Shown: positions 25,101 through 36,335, counted from the first letter of the stretch. The stretch is DNA of 64,000 bases from Fasciolopsis buskii (GCA_008360955.1 LUCM01008791.1:205773-269772), one strand, 5' to 3'. Notes: generated by a model not told the origin, from the sequence alone. Numbers and translations are program-made.

Positions 25101-26647
25101 TTCGCTTCGATCGTGCGCAACATGTTCACTAGAGGCGTTCGGTTATCCCGTGCGTCGGAATCGCCTCCAATGGATAGAAAGATCAAAAATTGTCTGAGCT
25201 TATTCCCGCACTTTTTCGTCATGAACTTGATTTTTATTTGCTGAAAACTTATTGTTTTAGGGTTTGCTGTACTTTTCATTCGTGCTGCGTGGTACGTAAC
25301 TGATTCACTCATTGGTAATTTATAGTGCAGCCACTAGACTTTGTGACACGCGAGCCGAACTCTTCAATTCACAGTCGCCTGTTTGTTATTCTGAATGCAA
25401 TAGCTTCTGACTAACAGAAACTCGGATGAGACTTCGATAGTATTATTTACGATAACCAACTTCGTTTTCCTTGTACCCTAATTTCTTCATCCAGCACGGT
25501 TTGACCCCGGATTCACTAGGTTGACAAGTTTCACTCCGTAATAACCCAATAAAGTCCAAGTTGGATTTCGTTTCATTTTTTTATCGTTTTATCTTTCTAA
25601 ACGACTTTTCCACGTAGAGCGAAAAAGGGTCATCTGTGCTGCAACGACTCACGATCTTATAAATTATCGGCTTAGGTATTTTAAGTTAGAACGTTGATCA
25701 ACCAATAGGAAATATCCGCTTAATTGAACTGTTTGGGGTCGTATCTCGACAACTGTAGTTGCGAAAAGACTCTTCGCTCGCTACCAAAGTCACTCCCGTG
25801 TTAACAATTGTGGTTTTTGCGAAAATTATCTTTTTTTAGCTGGTGGTGCTCAGACGATCAAAGTCGCGACGTCTCGACCTGAAGATTGCCGGTTCGAATC
25901 CTCCAATCAGCGGTCACGTAGCAGCCCTTTGTTACCCGGAACCTATTTCGTGAAAATGATGTATATTTGCCTTTAAACTACTCGGGGAAATGAAAGGAAT
26001 AAACACCAATCCGAATAAAAGGCAACTTTCGCTCACCGTGACACACACAACGTTGGTCATATAAACCGGGTCCTTTGTGGATACGTTGTAGCGCCATACT
26101 GTTTTTCACTCAGTGGGTATTCTATAATGAAATGTGAGGCATAAATCTGTACGGGTTGTTCCGGTCAATCTCACGATTATTTTCTAGTTCATAATTTGAC
26201 TAATGAAGACTGTTACAAAGTCAAAGTGAATCACCATTTATATGATTGAAACGGGAATTTTTCACAACCTTTTTAGCTCTTTTGATTATCTGACCTCAGA
26301 ATGTTTTCGCTTGGCAGTCTGTTTAACCTCACTGTTTTGTTAAACTACTTTGCGAACTGTTGGATATTTATTCCAGCACCTTAAGTATTTCAATCATCTT
26401 ATTCGTTGCTTCAAAGGCTTATCTCAATTCTCTGGCGCGTCGCGTACCCGAGTTGGCTCGGCTTCGAGGTATTCTCTCCGTTTTAACGGCGTCTACGATG
26501 GCAGTTATTGAACGGGTGCTGTGGAACGGAGGCCAGGGACCACTTTCAGTTACAGCCAGATTAGAACCTTCAGAACTGCGTGGATTAGTGACAGCACTCT
26601 ATAGTAATTCGGCAGCTCGCGACCAACTTCTCCGTCAGTTGAGATGA
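9102..26647 (+). CDS. ZW10: Centromere/kinetochore protein ZW10 homologue, last three coding exons (partial gene)
   Basis: Coding exons are 9102-9217, 18962-19024 and 26417-26647 (stop TGA 26645-26647), together 135 residues of the C-terminus. Each exon has strong boundaries: TTTTTGCAG before exon 1, GTAAGT after it, CCTTTTCCAG and GTAAGC around exon 2, and a pyrimidine tract ending TTCAAAG before exon 3. The last two junctions are both phase 0. The product aligns collinearly with the ZW10 C-terminus as I know it: a 'YLCNFVCTEV...' helix, an acidic linker, then 'VPELARLRGILSVL', 'WNGGQGPLS' and the terminal 'ELRGLVTALYSNSAARDQLL', matching the family's G-K-G-P-L and 'LIRALFQNTERR' endings. 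ZW10 acts with Rod and Zwilch at kinetochores in the spindle checkpoint, and with RINT1/NAG in an ER tether for Golgi-to-ER vesicles. The gene is partial: the N-terminal exons are not in view. A related Dsl1/RINT-family protein is the main alternative. Confidence 0.8.
10078..10124. repeat. (TTA)n microsatellite
   Basis: There are 47 bases of uninterrupted TTA repeats, close to 16 units, inside a ZW10 intron. The array is perfect, so it is likely length-variable between individuals. Confidence 0.97.
11966..12190 (-). mobile_element. tRNA-derived SINE with a hammerhead-like 3' half
   Basis: Read on the minus strand, the element begins near 12190 with a tRNA-like head containing the B-box-like sequence GGATTCAAATCC. 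It continues through a hammerhead-like core and ends with a tail around AGTTGACCAGAGGACCTGAG and an A-rich end near 11966. The same body and tail recur in two pieces near 24.6-25.0 kb, which shows it is a dispersed family. The design of tRNA promoter plus hammerhead is that of the schistosome Sm-alpha SINE. The copy carries mutations in the ribozyme core. Confidence 0.75.
12051..12094 (-). ncRNA. Hammerhead ribozyme-like core, decayed, in a SINE
   Basis: On the minus strand, stem I strand ACTA precedes the invariant CTGATGA (12081-12087). Stem II is GCTCT/AGAGC with loop AATG (12067-12080). The second core strand reads GGA where GAA is required, and stem III is the self-complementary ACTCGAGT (12056-12063). 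The base at the cleavage position is G, which is not permitted. TGGT (12051-12054) closes stem I against ACTA. The fold is complete but two essential core positions are altered, so this copy should not cleave. Confidence 0.65.
16326..16341. repeat. Short (GA)n run
   Basis: An uninterrupted AG/GA dinucleotide run in a ZW10 intron. Nothing else notable is seen around it. Confidence 0.9.
17004..17080 (+). mobile_element. tRNA-like SINE head
   Basis: A box-like sequence (TGGTCAAGTGAATTAAG) is followed 30-40 bases later by GGTTCGTATCC (17057-17067), one base from the consensus RNA polymerase III B box. The segment cannot be folded into a credible cloverleaf and ends in CTGGTCAC, as does the similar segment at 25839-25911. 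It is therefore more likely the 5' part of a SINE than a tRNA gene. The 3' end is not defined. Confidence 0.5.
24616..24983. mobile_element. Two SINE copies in inverted orientation
   Basis: The left piece (24616-24720, minus) and the right copy (about 24783-24983, plus) share the tail of the SINE seen at 11966-12190. Shared landmarks include AGAGTGGAATTCGAA, the TTTGCTTTG end and the GACC..AGGACC block. The right copy keeps a tRNA-like head with a degenerate B box (GGGTTCAAAC, about 24835) followed by a hammerhead-like core. The left piece keeps only the cleavage-site side and tail. The arms could pair to form a stem of about 100 bp if transcribed. Confidence 0.75.
24856..24899 (+). ncRNA. 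Hammerhead ribozyme-like core, decayed, in a SINE
   Basis: CTGATGA (24863-24869) is intact. Stem II can form as CTTTC/GAGAG with a short AGT loop. The second core strand is shortened compared with GAAAC. Stem III (ACTTGAGC) is an eroded version of the ACTCGAGT seen in the copy at 12 kb. TGGT (24896-24899) pairs with ACTA before the core, closing stem I. The C before TGG suggests an ancestral GUC cleavage triplet. The altered core makes activity unlikely. Confidence 0.55.
25839..25911 (+). mobile_element. tRNA-like SINE head or tRNA pseudogene
   Basis: These 73 bases contain a perfect B box, GGTTCGAATCC (25891-25901). The ends GCTGGTG and AATCAGC can pair in six of seven acceptor-stem positions. 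The T stem has two mismatches, the D arm does not close, and no anticodon loop with a preceding U can be drawn. A functional tRNA is therefore unlikely. Its B-box and CGGTCAC end resemble the segment at 17004-17080, suggesting a SINE family. Confidence 0.5.
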
Positions 26648-26731
26648 TCCGGGACATTGTTTTGTACTCTCGATCTTAATGAACAGTTGTTCGATTTCCA
26701 GTTTATATTGCTGACAATTGTCCTTTCATTT

Positions 26732-26737
26732 AATAAA
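26732..26737 (+). terminator. ZW10: Polyadenylation signal AATAAA of ZW10
   Basis: The canonical hexamer lies 85 bases after the ZW10 stop codon and is followed by a T-rich stretch. It is the first such signal downstream of the stop. Confidence 0.65.
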
Positions 26738-27092
26738 TCGTTTTTGATGCACTTTTCTGCTTTTGTGTTCCTGTTGGGAAGACTATTAAAATGAGGACCA
26801 TGCGTGAACTCAGCTGTAAGCAGAGACGCTTCCATATATAATTGTTTATCAATGGTGAAGTTCGGGGTAGGCCGAACTTTCGAGGTGGACGGTCTTTCCT
26901 CTGAGCCATATCTCAATACATTGTCTTAATCGATAAAGCGTTGACAAAGAAAGCTATTCACTCTTTTGGTAGCAGTTTTTGAGCATTCTATTCGCGGCGC
27001 AATGGGCACTCACTTGCTGGTATCGGAATGCAAATGTATGTCGATAAAGGTCAAGCGGGATTTCGCCATTTCCATCGCTAATTTTATCCAGA

Positions 27093-27105
27093 GTCTCTCT
27101 CTCTT

Positions 27106-27138
<33 letters not shown>

Positions 27139-27644
27139 NNNNNNNNNNNNNNNNNNNNNNNNNNNNNNNNNNNNNNNNNNNNNNNNNNNNNNNNNNNNNN
27201 NNNNNNNNNNNNNNNNNNNNNNNNNNNNNNNNNNNNNNNNNNNNNNNNNNNNNNNNNNNNNNNNNNNNNNNNNNNNNNNNNNNNNNNNNNNNNNNNNNNN
27301 NNNNNNNNNNNNNNNNNNNNNNNNNNNNNNNNNNNNNNNNNNNNNNNNNNNNNNNNNNNNNNNNNNNNNNNNNNNNNNNNNNNNNNNNNNNNNNNNNNNN
27401 NNNNNNNNNNNNNNNNNNNNNNNNNNNNNNNNNNNNNNNNNNNNNNNNNNNNNNNNNNNNNNNNNNNNNNNNNNNNNNNNNNNNNNNNNNNNNNNNNNNN
27501 NNNNNNNNNNNNNNNNNNNNNNNNNNNNNNNNNNNNNNNNNNNNNNNNNNNNNNNNNNNNNNNNNNNNNNNNNNNNNNNNNNNNNNNNNNNNNNNNNNNN
27601 NNNNNNNNNNNNNNNNNNNNNNNNNNNNNNNNNNNNNNNNNNNN

Positions 27645-27678
<34 letters not shown>
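27093..27678. repeat. CT/TA microsatellites around a 506-base assembly gap
   Basis: A (CT)n tract (27093-27120) runs into (AT)n, then unknown bases fill 27139-27644, and a (TA)n tract resumes to 27678. The long open frames across the gap are artefacts of unknown bases. The gap is probably an unresolved AT-rich repeat, and its stated length may be nominal. Confidence 0.95.
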
Positions 27679-27680
<2 letters not shown>

Positions 27681-29943
27681 GCACTCTTGTGTGCTGTTAT
27701 GAGATCTACGTGAGGGGGTTATCAATTTTCCTTTGCATTTAACTACTTCTTGACGCGGTTTTTCAGTTTGCAATTTTTGATGACGTTTCCCCCCCTATAT
27801 TCCCTCTATCTACCTAGCAACTTCAGATTTCCAAGCAGGGGATGAATAACTTTCTTTGTCAGGTCTAACAAAGCGACTGCGCGTAGACTGACCAAAAACC
27901 TACTGTTGTTATTAATTACTCGTTCCTTGTTTGACTCAAGAATATCCTACGAAAATTAAATTACGTTTGCTTTTGTTGAAGCCAGATTAGTTTCCATCGT
28001 CTGTCATATGCTGTTCCAGCTAACTAAATTTCATGGAATATATGCGAGACCTGTCCCGAATTTAGGTCTCAATGCAATGGTTGGAGACGTTAGTCGTCAT
28101 TAGTTAATGCTGCAACCAGTGATGTCTCTGCATTCGAAATGTTTTTGCCTCATCACAGTCCCTCTGACTGTTTATCTTAGGACTTAAGATACCCGCTAAA
28201 TTCAGAGCACATTAGTGCCATTGGCAGTAGGAACTGGAGCGTTCGCCTACTGGAATTCGCAGAATTTTCTCTCAAACTGGTCTACACTCGCAAATCCCGT
28301 TTTAGATCACGCATAGGGTTTACAACCCATTCGTTATAAATTTTTAGCTTATTTCTCTGTGAGAATAACGTCAACGTATCCAGCTCGTGCGTCAGTTCTC
28401 CATGAGGCGAAACTACTGTTTTTACATCAACCGTTCATTTCTTTTTTCAAGCAGATCGTTTTAAGTCACCTAAATATCACTTTTGGGAAGTAATATGTAA
28501 ATCCAAATGCTACCAAATCTTTGCGACCTCGCGGCACGTTCAGAAATGCGTTTTCGGAAGTAGGTTGCTTTTCAATTGCCCATGGATCTCGCGCTCGCGG
28601 TTCTCAGAATATCTTGAGTTTCAGTCCGTTGCTCACTGTAGCTCATGGCAACAGATCTTCCTACCACATTTAATGCTAGTCGTAGTTTGACAGATGTTAT
28701 TGGCGTTTGTTTTACGCTGTCGACGTACGCAGTGAACGCATTAGAAGCCTTGGCGCTAGTTCATCTGTCAGCTGTGCGCCAGGGAGAATGACAAGTAAAG
28801 TAAATAGTTTTTTCTCATTACCTTTTTGGCTTTCATATATTGCGTTGTGTTCCCTTCATTCTCCTTTTGAAGCAATACACCCTCGACTTCCTGAGGATAA
28901 TTATGGGACTAGCACTTCCAGAAACAGCCAAATAATAAAAATTGTTGCTCACTGACGAGATCGTTTGGAGTACGGTGCCCTCCGTAAGAGTACAAAGCCT
29001 TGCTGTCATTCTGAGCTCGCGCGTTCCCAATAGGGATAAATTCATCGTACCTCCAGACTTAAGCCGCGAGTTAATAATTTGAACTAAAATGTCCTTCGAA
29101 TTTAATAAATCCTGTTGCGTTCGATTGTCTGCCTGCCATGAAAGTGTGTTGACGTTGGAATCTCACAGAAGAGCCTTTAAAGCTTAGTTGTTCTCCAGAA
29201 CATCGGATTTAGTTCCGCAGATGACTTGTCCCACATTTTTCATACTTCGCGTTTCTCAAATATAGACCTATTATATGTAGCAGCACATTCACCAGAGGAG
29301 CGCACACCATACGCCCTTAGACTGGAGGGTCCCCAAGTTGATACCAAATGATGTGACTAACTTTTCCGTTTTTCTCAGCTTTTGCCAGAATAAATCAATC
29401 TATAACGCGACGAGGTCACCGTTTCCAAACGATTTTTAAATTATCAACGAGGTCCGATAAAATTCAGCGGTCCTGGAATGCCCTCTGGTAACTTTAAAAA
29501 TACTCGTTCATTCTGCGCACTGATACCATTTTCGGTTATTCCTTCCATTCCGCAACGGCACTAGATCACTGGTTTCTCACTGAACAAACCAACTGCATAG
29601 TTATGGCACGAATGGCCAGTCACGTTTCTCCCATTGTTTACCCAGTTGCGTCAGTGAAGGATATGATGCAAAAAGACACAAGACCTTGTATTTGAACAAC
29701 AGGGTCTACACGTACTAGAACAGGTGGTAAACAGGTCACGCCTACAGAAGTTAAACTAGGAAAAAGTTCACAAAGGAAAAATTTAAGTTCATCGCACGAT
29801 CCCTGCCGTTGAGTTTGAGTATCTGAGTTCACCTGAAACAGAAGAGACAAAATGCCGGATTCACATCAGTAACTTGAAGTGAAGAGATAAACGTGAGTTC
29901 AAATAAACATCGATCCATCAATAAGTACAAACCTTATAACCAA

Positions 29944-32823
29944 TTACAGTTCTTTTTCAATTCTCTCGCGTTGGTCAGCCAGTTCCTGACGTATAGCTTG
30001 AGGTAGATCAGTACCGACTTGTTCGCTCAGATAATTCATTGTTTCATCCACATCTTCCAGTAGATAGTCCTTTGGTAGGGAGAATACCGCATCCCAGTTA
30101 ACGTTTAGTCCCTTCAAGTTCAGTGAGCCTAACAGGGATGAAAGTTTGGAAAATAATCCGGTACATCTTCAACCAGTGTTTTTGCATTTTAGTTCATTGG
30201 GATATTAGATTGGTTGACCTACCTGCTTTGGGGAGGATGCCGATCGGACTTTTTACTCCAATGTCCTCGCCGTTGACTCTGCGTAGCATCCAGTCTATGA
30301 CCCGGACGTTGTCTCCGAACCCTGGCCATACGAACTTTCCTTTCTCGTCCAGACGGAACCAGTTAACATGGAAAACAAGCGGCATTTTCCGTCCTGGCTG
30401 TTCCATTTGAAGCCAGTGTTCCAAGTATTTTCCAAAATTATAGCCAACAAACGGCCGCATTGCCATTGGGTCATGCATAACTACCTTACCTATAAAGACA
30501 ACAATTAGGTTAAACTTTCGATTGAACTGTGTCGATTTACCAGTAAATTCAGCAGCTGCTGTTGCTTCAGATTTCAGCGCGGCACCTAACATTACGCCGT
30601 GTTTCCAATCGAAGGACTGTAAAACCAACGGAATACCTTCCGGTCGACGGCCGCCAAAAATAATAGCTGATATCGGGACACCTTCGGGATCTTCCCATTT
30701 CGGATGAATGATGGGACATTGCCCGGCAGGGCAGCAGAATCGGGAATTTGGATGGGCTTTGGGATCGTGAGATTTGTCGCTAATTTTAACCCGATGTCCC
30801 AACCATGTGATTACTTCGGTTTCTGGGTCAAAATCATCTTCTAGTCCTTCCCAGAAGAAACGACCATCCACGGATTCCGCAATATTGGTAAAAATCGTGT
30901 TGGAGAGGCAAGTTGCGATGGCATTCGGGTTCGTTTTACGGTTTGTTCCAGGGGCCACGCCGAAAAATCCATACTCCGGATTGATTGCATGCAGAACACC
31001 CTAAAGCGGAAATATGAGGTCCTGGTAATTCTCGTTAAGTACCCAGTTAGATTTAATTAGGGGAAATGCTACCCAAATACTAAGACCTACGTTTGCGTCA
31101 AACCGCATCCAAGCAATATCATCTCCAACGCATTGTATCTTCCAACCTGGCAATGCAGATTCGAGCATGGCCATATTGGTTTTTCCACATGCACTTGGAA
31201 AAGCCGCAGCAATGAATTTTTCCTCTCCTTGAGGATTCGTAGCCGACATGATCAGCATGTGCTCTGCCAACCAACCCTCGTCATAGGCAATTTTTCCAGC
31301 GATACGCAAAGCAAAACATTTTTTTCCTAGTAAAGAATTACCACCGTAACCACTTCCATAGCTGATAATCATCTTTTCGCCAGGTATATGGGATATGATT
31401 GTCTTTTCCGGATTGCATGGCCAGTTATTGATTATTGGACCTGTTTAAAAAGACGATAGTTAGCAACATGCCTCCTCGAAGTGGATTCAATTAGAAGAAA
31501 GTGGCTATACTCACGGGTATTTGGTAGTGGGAATCCAACAGTATGTACGCAACGGACGAAATCGTTTTCTTTTTGGATAATATCCAAAACCTTAGGGCAG
31601 ACGCGTGTCATAATACGCATACAGAGAACAACATAAAGACTGTCCGTTATCTCAATCCCGACTTTGCTTAAAGGAGACCCTACTGGACCCATGCTAAATG
31701 GTATTGCATACATAACGCGTCCTTTCATGCATCCAGGAAGCCGCTCTTTTAGAGCTTGGTCCAAATCACTGGGGGACATCCACTGCCCAAGGACCCCCTT
31801 CACTCCTTCAGGAATGTGGGGCACAACATCCTCCTTCTTTGGCGTACATATGAACGTTTTCGACTCTACACGGGCAACATCCTTTGGGTCTGTGCGACAC
31901 ATGTAGTTGTTTTTGTACTGCGTCAGCTTGGTCAATACGCCTTGTTCGCAAAGGGCTTCGATCATTTTTTCTCCTTCTTCCGGACTCCCATCGCAGATAT
32001 GCAACGAAGTGGGTTCGCACACATCCACCTGAAGGGGAAAAAGGATTTATGTCAATCTAACTTCTCGAAGAAAAAAATTCTTGCAAAATAATCGGTACTT
32101 GGTTACAAAATGTAGCTATTCGTTTTGTCTTCGAAGTAATCAAAAAGAGAACTACGATGGAACGAAATTCACAAATCTCGATATTTTCAAGTGTAAAATA
32201 CCGGCACCTCCCTGTTGATACTGCGTTCGTTTCAATGAATGTTAACAAGATTGATGAAATAAGGTTAAGGGAACTCGTTTAGCACCGTTATAAATAGTCT
32301 TCCTGGTGTCGGTTTCACAAATTCAGCTAATGAGTGGGTCTGATTTTCAACCCAAAAGAACAACTAAATATACGAATTGAGGTTGCCTGCAAGCTCAATT
32401 AAAAGCACCGCCGTTGATTGTCCCTTATTAAACATGCAAGAACATCCGCTGGATGTCGGTGAAAAACATGAATTCGTAAATATAAGTGCAATGAAGTGGC
32501 GCAAAGCCAGACACGCTGACCACAAGTCACAAAGGCTTACCAACACAAGATCATTTATCTGCATATACGCAAGAAATGTGGCTAGTAGGTGAAAACACTT
32601 ATTACCAAGCGAGCGACGGATGGTTGCCTGTTATAACTTAATGGAACTAATCTGCTTTACCATAGAATTCGAAAAAGAAACTCACCCAATGCCCAATAAA
32701 TCTTTGTGCAATTAGAGGCAGGTCACCAAAGCTGCCCTTAATCACCGGTACATTTCCCAATTTAGGGACCGTAATTTCGTGAACCTCCACAATTTTCGCA
32801 TCGTCTTCTTGCCAAATGGTCAT
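29944..32823 (-). CDS. PCK: Phosphoenolpyruvate carboxykinase (GTP), complete gene
   Basis: Coding exons on the minus strand are 32823-32686, 32028-31515, 31440-31091, 31000-30541, 30489-30223 and 30128-29944 (stop 29946-29944). All junctions are GT-AG and phase-compatible, giving 637 residues, usual for the GTP family (about 620-640). The enzyme interconverts oxaloacetate and PEP with GTP. In parasitic flatworms it is thought to run mainly toward oxaloacetate for malate dismutation. Visible residues: Arg99 in DVAR (oxaloacetate binding), [13 protein letters not shown] with Lys258, His278, P-loop FPSACGKTN with mobile-loop Cys302 (299-306), metal-binding VGDDIAW (Asp325), NSRF (Arg421), FGGRRP (449-454), and Phe532/540/545 for guanine stacking. 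The start ATG is the first in the exon; TAG sits immediately upstream in frame at the acceptor, so a 5' UTR exon or trans-spliced leader is likely. No mitochondrial presequence is evident. Confidence 0.97.
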
Positions 32824-32835
32824 CGCGTTGTAGAA

Positions 32836-34769
32836 CTAAAAAGGCAAGGTCTTTCGTTAGTATTAAACAACGAAATTCCGAAGGCACATATTTGTCTGAT
32901 GACAATGGACGTTTGCCCACTATAGCAGAGTTGCACAAAAAAACTTTTTTCAACTTTTATATGAAACTAGACAGAAAATAGATAAAGAATAACGCACGCA
33001 ATGAAGTTGCGTTGAACTGGTGCCGGATGCAGAAAATTGACGCCCAATCCGAATTTATGCTGTTTGCAGTTCGGGGATTTTAACCTTGAAGTTGACCAAT
33101 TTAAACACTGCATTTTTCGCTTCAGTTAGAGTGGCATACAAGCCACCACGAAGGTGGATCAAGCTCTCAGAGTTAGTCCGACGGTAACTGCAAAAGTCGG
33201 AATTCTCTGCTGCCAGTTTTCATTTTCAATTTCGCCTGCGGCCGAGGGCCTTACCCGTTAAAATGAAAAACGATTTGAGATATTTTGGCCAGGATGCATA
33301 TGTTATATTTTTATTTTGTTGTATCGCAATCTCACCGCGAAATTTTCGTTTCAACGGGGTTTGTTTTGCAGCTTATAGAATAATGATTCCATAAAATCTG
33401 GAATATCACATCTTTCTATCTGGTCATGACTTTGGTCTGCCTATGCCTTCATCGCCTACTACTTCTGCCGATACCTCGCTACAAGTTACAAGCACTCCAG
33501 AGCGAGAAAGCTTTACACGAGCATATAAGCCAATGTGCGAGTTCCATAGCTTATCCCCATTTTTTGTCATTATTGCCCCTGTAGCTTGGGTGAACATATC
33601 ACCAGGACTTGTGACCGTCAGGCTTTTCAAGATTTTGAAAATCCCTCTCATGTCATCACTTGATCTGTACTTCTTCATGGAGTAGAAATTTGTAACCTCT
33701 GCGCTTTTTGTATGGCGTGCTTTTATGCCCCCAACCGTTCTAATAAGTACATGCCCAGCGCTCTTTTGGCCAACGATGACTTCCTAAATGCTGGTTCTTA
33801 TTTCTATATAGAATACTCTGGACTTGGTCTCTCACACATATGTGAACGCTTACTTTTTGTGAACTTCTGAGGGCCCCTTTTGATTTTCGGAGGCAGCCAA
33901 CATAATCCACCGTAATCATCGCCCCAAAGTCTTTTTCGTTGGATTGCGATAGTTGCGGGCTCTCCGTTTTCTCATTTACACTCAATCCTGCTGGCGTAAG
34001 GCGAAGCAGACGAGCTTCGCACTCGCTGACTCCGGGATTGTTGATACCAAAACATTTAGTTTGGCTTCGTTTTGGGCTTGCTCCGTTTGGTGCCCTTTTA
34101 TCCCTCGGTGACCATCTCCAGTTGGAGGATACTGGTCATGGCAGCTGGCCAAGCAGTTCGGTCTTCGTCCACCATCTAGCTAATGCATACTCACAGAACA
34201 CCCCATGAAGATGTTTTTTTTGTCCAGATCCACGCCTGTAATGAGTGATGCAGTGCCTTGCGGAAGCGCGTGCTTGAAAATCCACCTGCAAACCTGATTA
34301 TTCCGCCTTTTTGCTATCTTATTAATGTTAGTCCTTCCCGTTTTTAAGTAAATTTCCAATTCTCACCAAGAGCTTTACCACGAGATTTGCCACGCGCAAG
34401 GTGCTATAGATTTCATCCCCCCCTTGCCCCTGGGCCCTAGTTTGATCCTTCCCACATGGCCAAATCGTATCGGTGTTTACAAGCGTTATTTTGTTGCTCA
34501 CCTCTTTCGCATTAAATCCTTCAAAAGAAATTTATACCAGTCTTGACAATCCATATGCCATTTGAAATCGTTCTCTTTGGCAATGCCTACTGGTATTTTT
34601 GGGCTTGCTTCCCGCTTGTTTTGCCAAACATATTTCACCGGAACTTTGTGTCTCTGTTTATCATATTGCTTCTAGGTTTCTTCGGTTCGCCAGCATTTGC
34701 TTACACCAGTTCTCACCTCTGACGTAATGGGCCTCCTAAAGCCGGAGCTTGCCATTCTGGTACAAGCTC
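32836..34769. other. Upstream flank of PEPCK, no gene seen
   Basis: No conserved exon or recognisable promoter element was found. Frames on both strands at 33424-33685 overlap and are of similar length, which suggests chance rather than coding. PEPCK 5' UTR exons may lie here but cannot be placed from sequence alone. Confidence 0.55.
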
Positions 34770-35089
34770 TTATTTCATCAGTTCGAGTAGAGAAATGAAA
34801 CCTTGGAGCTCTCGATACTTTTGTTGAATTAGCCCTCCTATTTCCTGCACAGTGACACTTTCTTCACCTAAGCTCAATTCATCAGGCTTGCAAAGATTGC
34901 AATTATTATCCCTGTGCAATTTCCCAAGGAAACCTGCTGCTTCATCTAGAAGATTCATATACTGGTCACATTGCATTTGCCCGTCAATGCATGACGGCAT
35001 AATTCCGGAGAATCGCATCTGCATTATTTGATAAATGGAGCAAGAAGTACCGGTTGAAGTAACCGAAAACCTCTGGTTCCCTCAAGTCC
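34770..35089 (-). CDS. Candidate terminal exon or ORF, unassigned
   Basis: The minus-strand frame is open from about 35089 to a TAA at 34770. The last 84 residues start at an ATG (35024-35022). The predicted chain is acidic and helix-prone (for example MNLLDEAAGFLGKL and QQKYRELQGFISLLELMK) and has balanced amino-acid use, unlike the low-complexity chance frames elsewhere. A plausible acceptor (ATAATGCAG) precedes ATGCGATTC. I do not recognise the family. It could be the last exon of a minus-strand gene lying upstream of PEPCK, a retrocopy, or chance. Confidence 0.3.
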
Positions 35090-36335
35090 GGAGTAGGGAC
35101 TGTCTCCTACAACCAATGTCCGAACATTTCACTGGCCGCCAAACATCGGGAACTTTCTGGTTGGTATTCGATTCTAGAATGTTTGAAATCATAAAATATT
35201 GGCAGCACAATTGCTGCTGAATCCAGCTGCTCTAGTATCTGTGCTACGTTTATCATCTCCCTTCACGACGGCACTTAATGACAATAAAAGCAATATTTTT
35301 TATTCCTTCGACGGTGCCAAGGCATGCAATGGACACGATCATGACTTGCGGCTGCGATGGCTAATTAGTGAAGAGAAAATCGGCCACTTGCAGGGCACGC
35401 AAGGTCATCTGAGGAAATGCCACGGATACCTCCCACGGCTGTTTCTCGCCCTGTTTGCGTGCTCCTCACAGCCCTCCTTTGCGAGTATATTTAAGATCAG
35501 CGAAACTTTAACCGTAACGGCTAGCCACGTTGATTTCATTTTCTATCTCCCAATTTGGTCCTCTTATGATGGAGTTTTCTGATTACATCTGCACTGGTTC
35601 ACTTACCCTTTGCCATTTCAAAGCGCTGAACGCTGAGTGCTGATGGGTACTCATACCTTAGTTGGATTTAGCCCTTAGAAATGTGGAGTCGATTGCATGT
35701 CTTTCGGTGGTCTTGTACCGTGATCGGGCCCAATCTAACCAGTCGTGCTGGGAAAAAGAAAAAGTTTCACTGCCTTAAAGCCAGAAAACTTCACACATGT
35801 TCAACGCTGGTAACATCACTTACCACAAGCTGCCTCAAATTTTGCATAGAACATCTGGGCGGATTTTGAGACAAGGCCATACTCAGGTTAAACTTTGGCT
35901 ATCGAAAGCCTAAATGACACAAAAAGGTCAAAAATACACATACAATGAATTCAAATTACGAGGAAATCGCTGATCGGGCGGGGCCTACCTGATTAATTAT
36001 GAATGACTAGTCTGTGGGACCAAAGTGGCGAAAATAAATTGTCAGGTCAGTCAATGAAACTATTGATATGTTACTCGAGGGTTGCTGAAGGAAAGATAGG
36101 CTCAATAGTCATAATGTAAAATGACATCAATGGGCGAAATTTTTGTTCACGTTTTATGTACAGGTCAACATTCAAAAAATGGCGCAGAAAAGTGAAATAA
36201 TTCGGTCGTCCAATGGATTCAGAATTATGCATTCGTGTACAACAGCACATTTGGGTATGGAAATTTTGACCTTAGGGTCAGTCGGCCTGAACAAGGGGGT
36301 TGAGCCTGTAAAACCGATTGTCATAACGCAAATTT

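Larger units (their letters stand above)
19025..26416 (+). other. ZW10: ZW10 last intron, about 7.4 kb
   Basis: The intron starts GTAAGC and ends in a pyrimidine-rich tract closing with TTCAAAG. It contains the inverted SINE pair at 24616-24983 and a tRNA-like SINE head at 25839. An open frame at 23766-23948 has plausible splice sites but only fits the last exon through a second acceptor (26376), which gives the wrong phase for the exon-2 junction. I do not call it an exon. Confidence 0.7.
26648..29943. other. Intergenic region between convergent ZW10 and PEPCK
   Basis: It contains the ZW10 3' end, the microsatellite-flanked gap, and otherwise unassigned sequence. The short open frames (for example 28707-28955 and 29638-29850) show no family resemblance. 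No clear AATAAA was found on the minus strand within a few hundred bases of the PEPCK stop, so its 3' end is undefined. Confidence 0.7.

Noticed and set aside
25839..25911. A functional tRNA gene
   Set aside because: Perfect B box and mostly paired acceptor stem, but D and T stems are broken and no anticodon loop can be drawn; a SINE head or pseudogene is the better reading.
26966..27773. Open frames of 187-258 codons around 27.1-27.7 kb
   Set aside because: They consist mostly of unknown bases and TA repeats.
30522..32091. Plus-strand open frames overlapping PEPCK
   Set aside because: They are antisense shadows of PEPCK coding exons.
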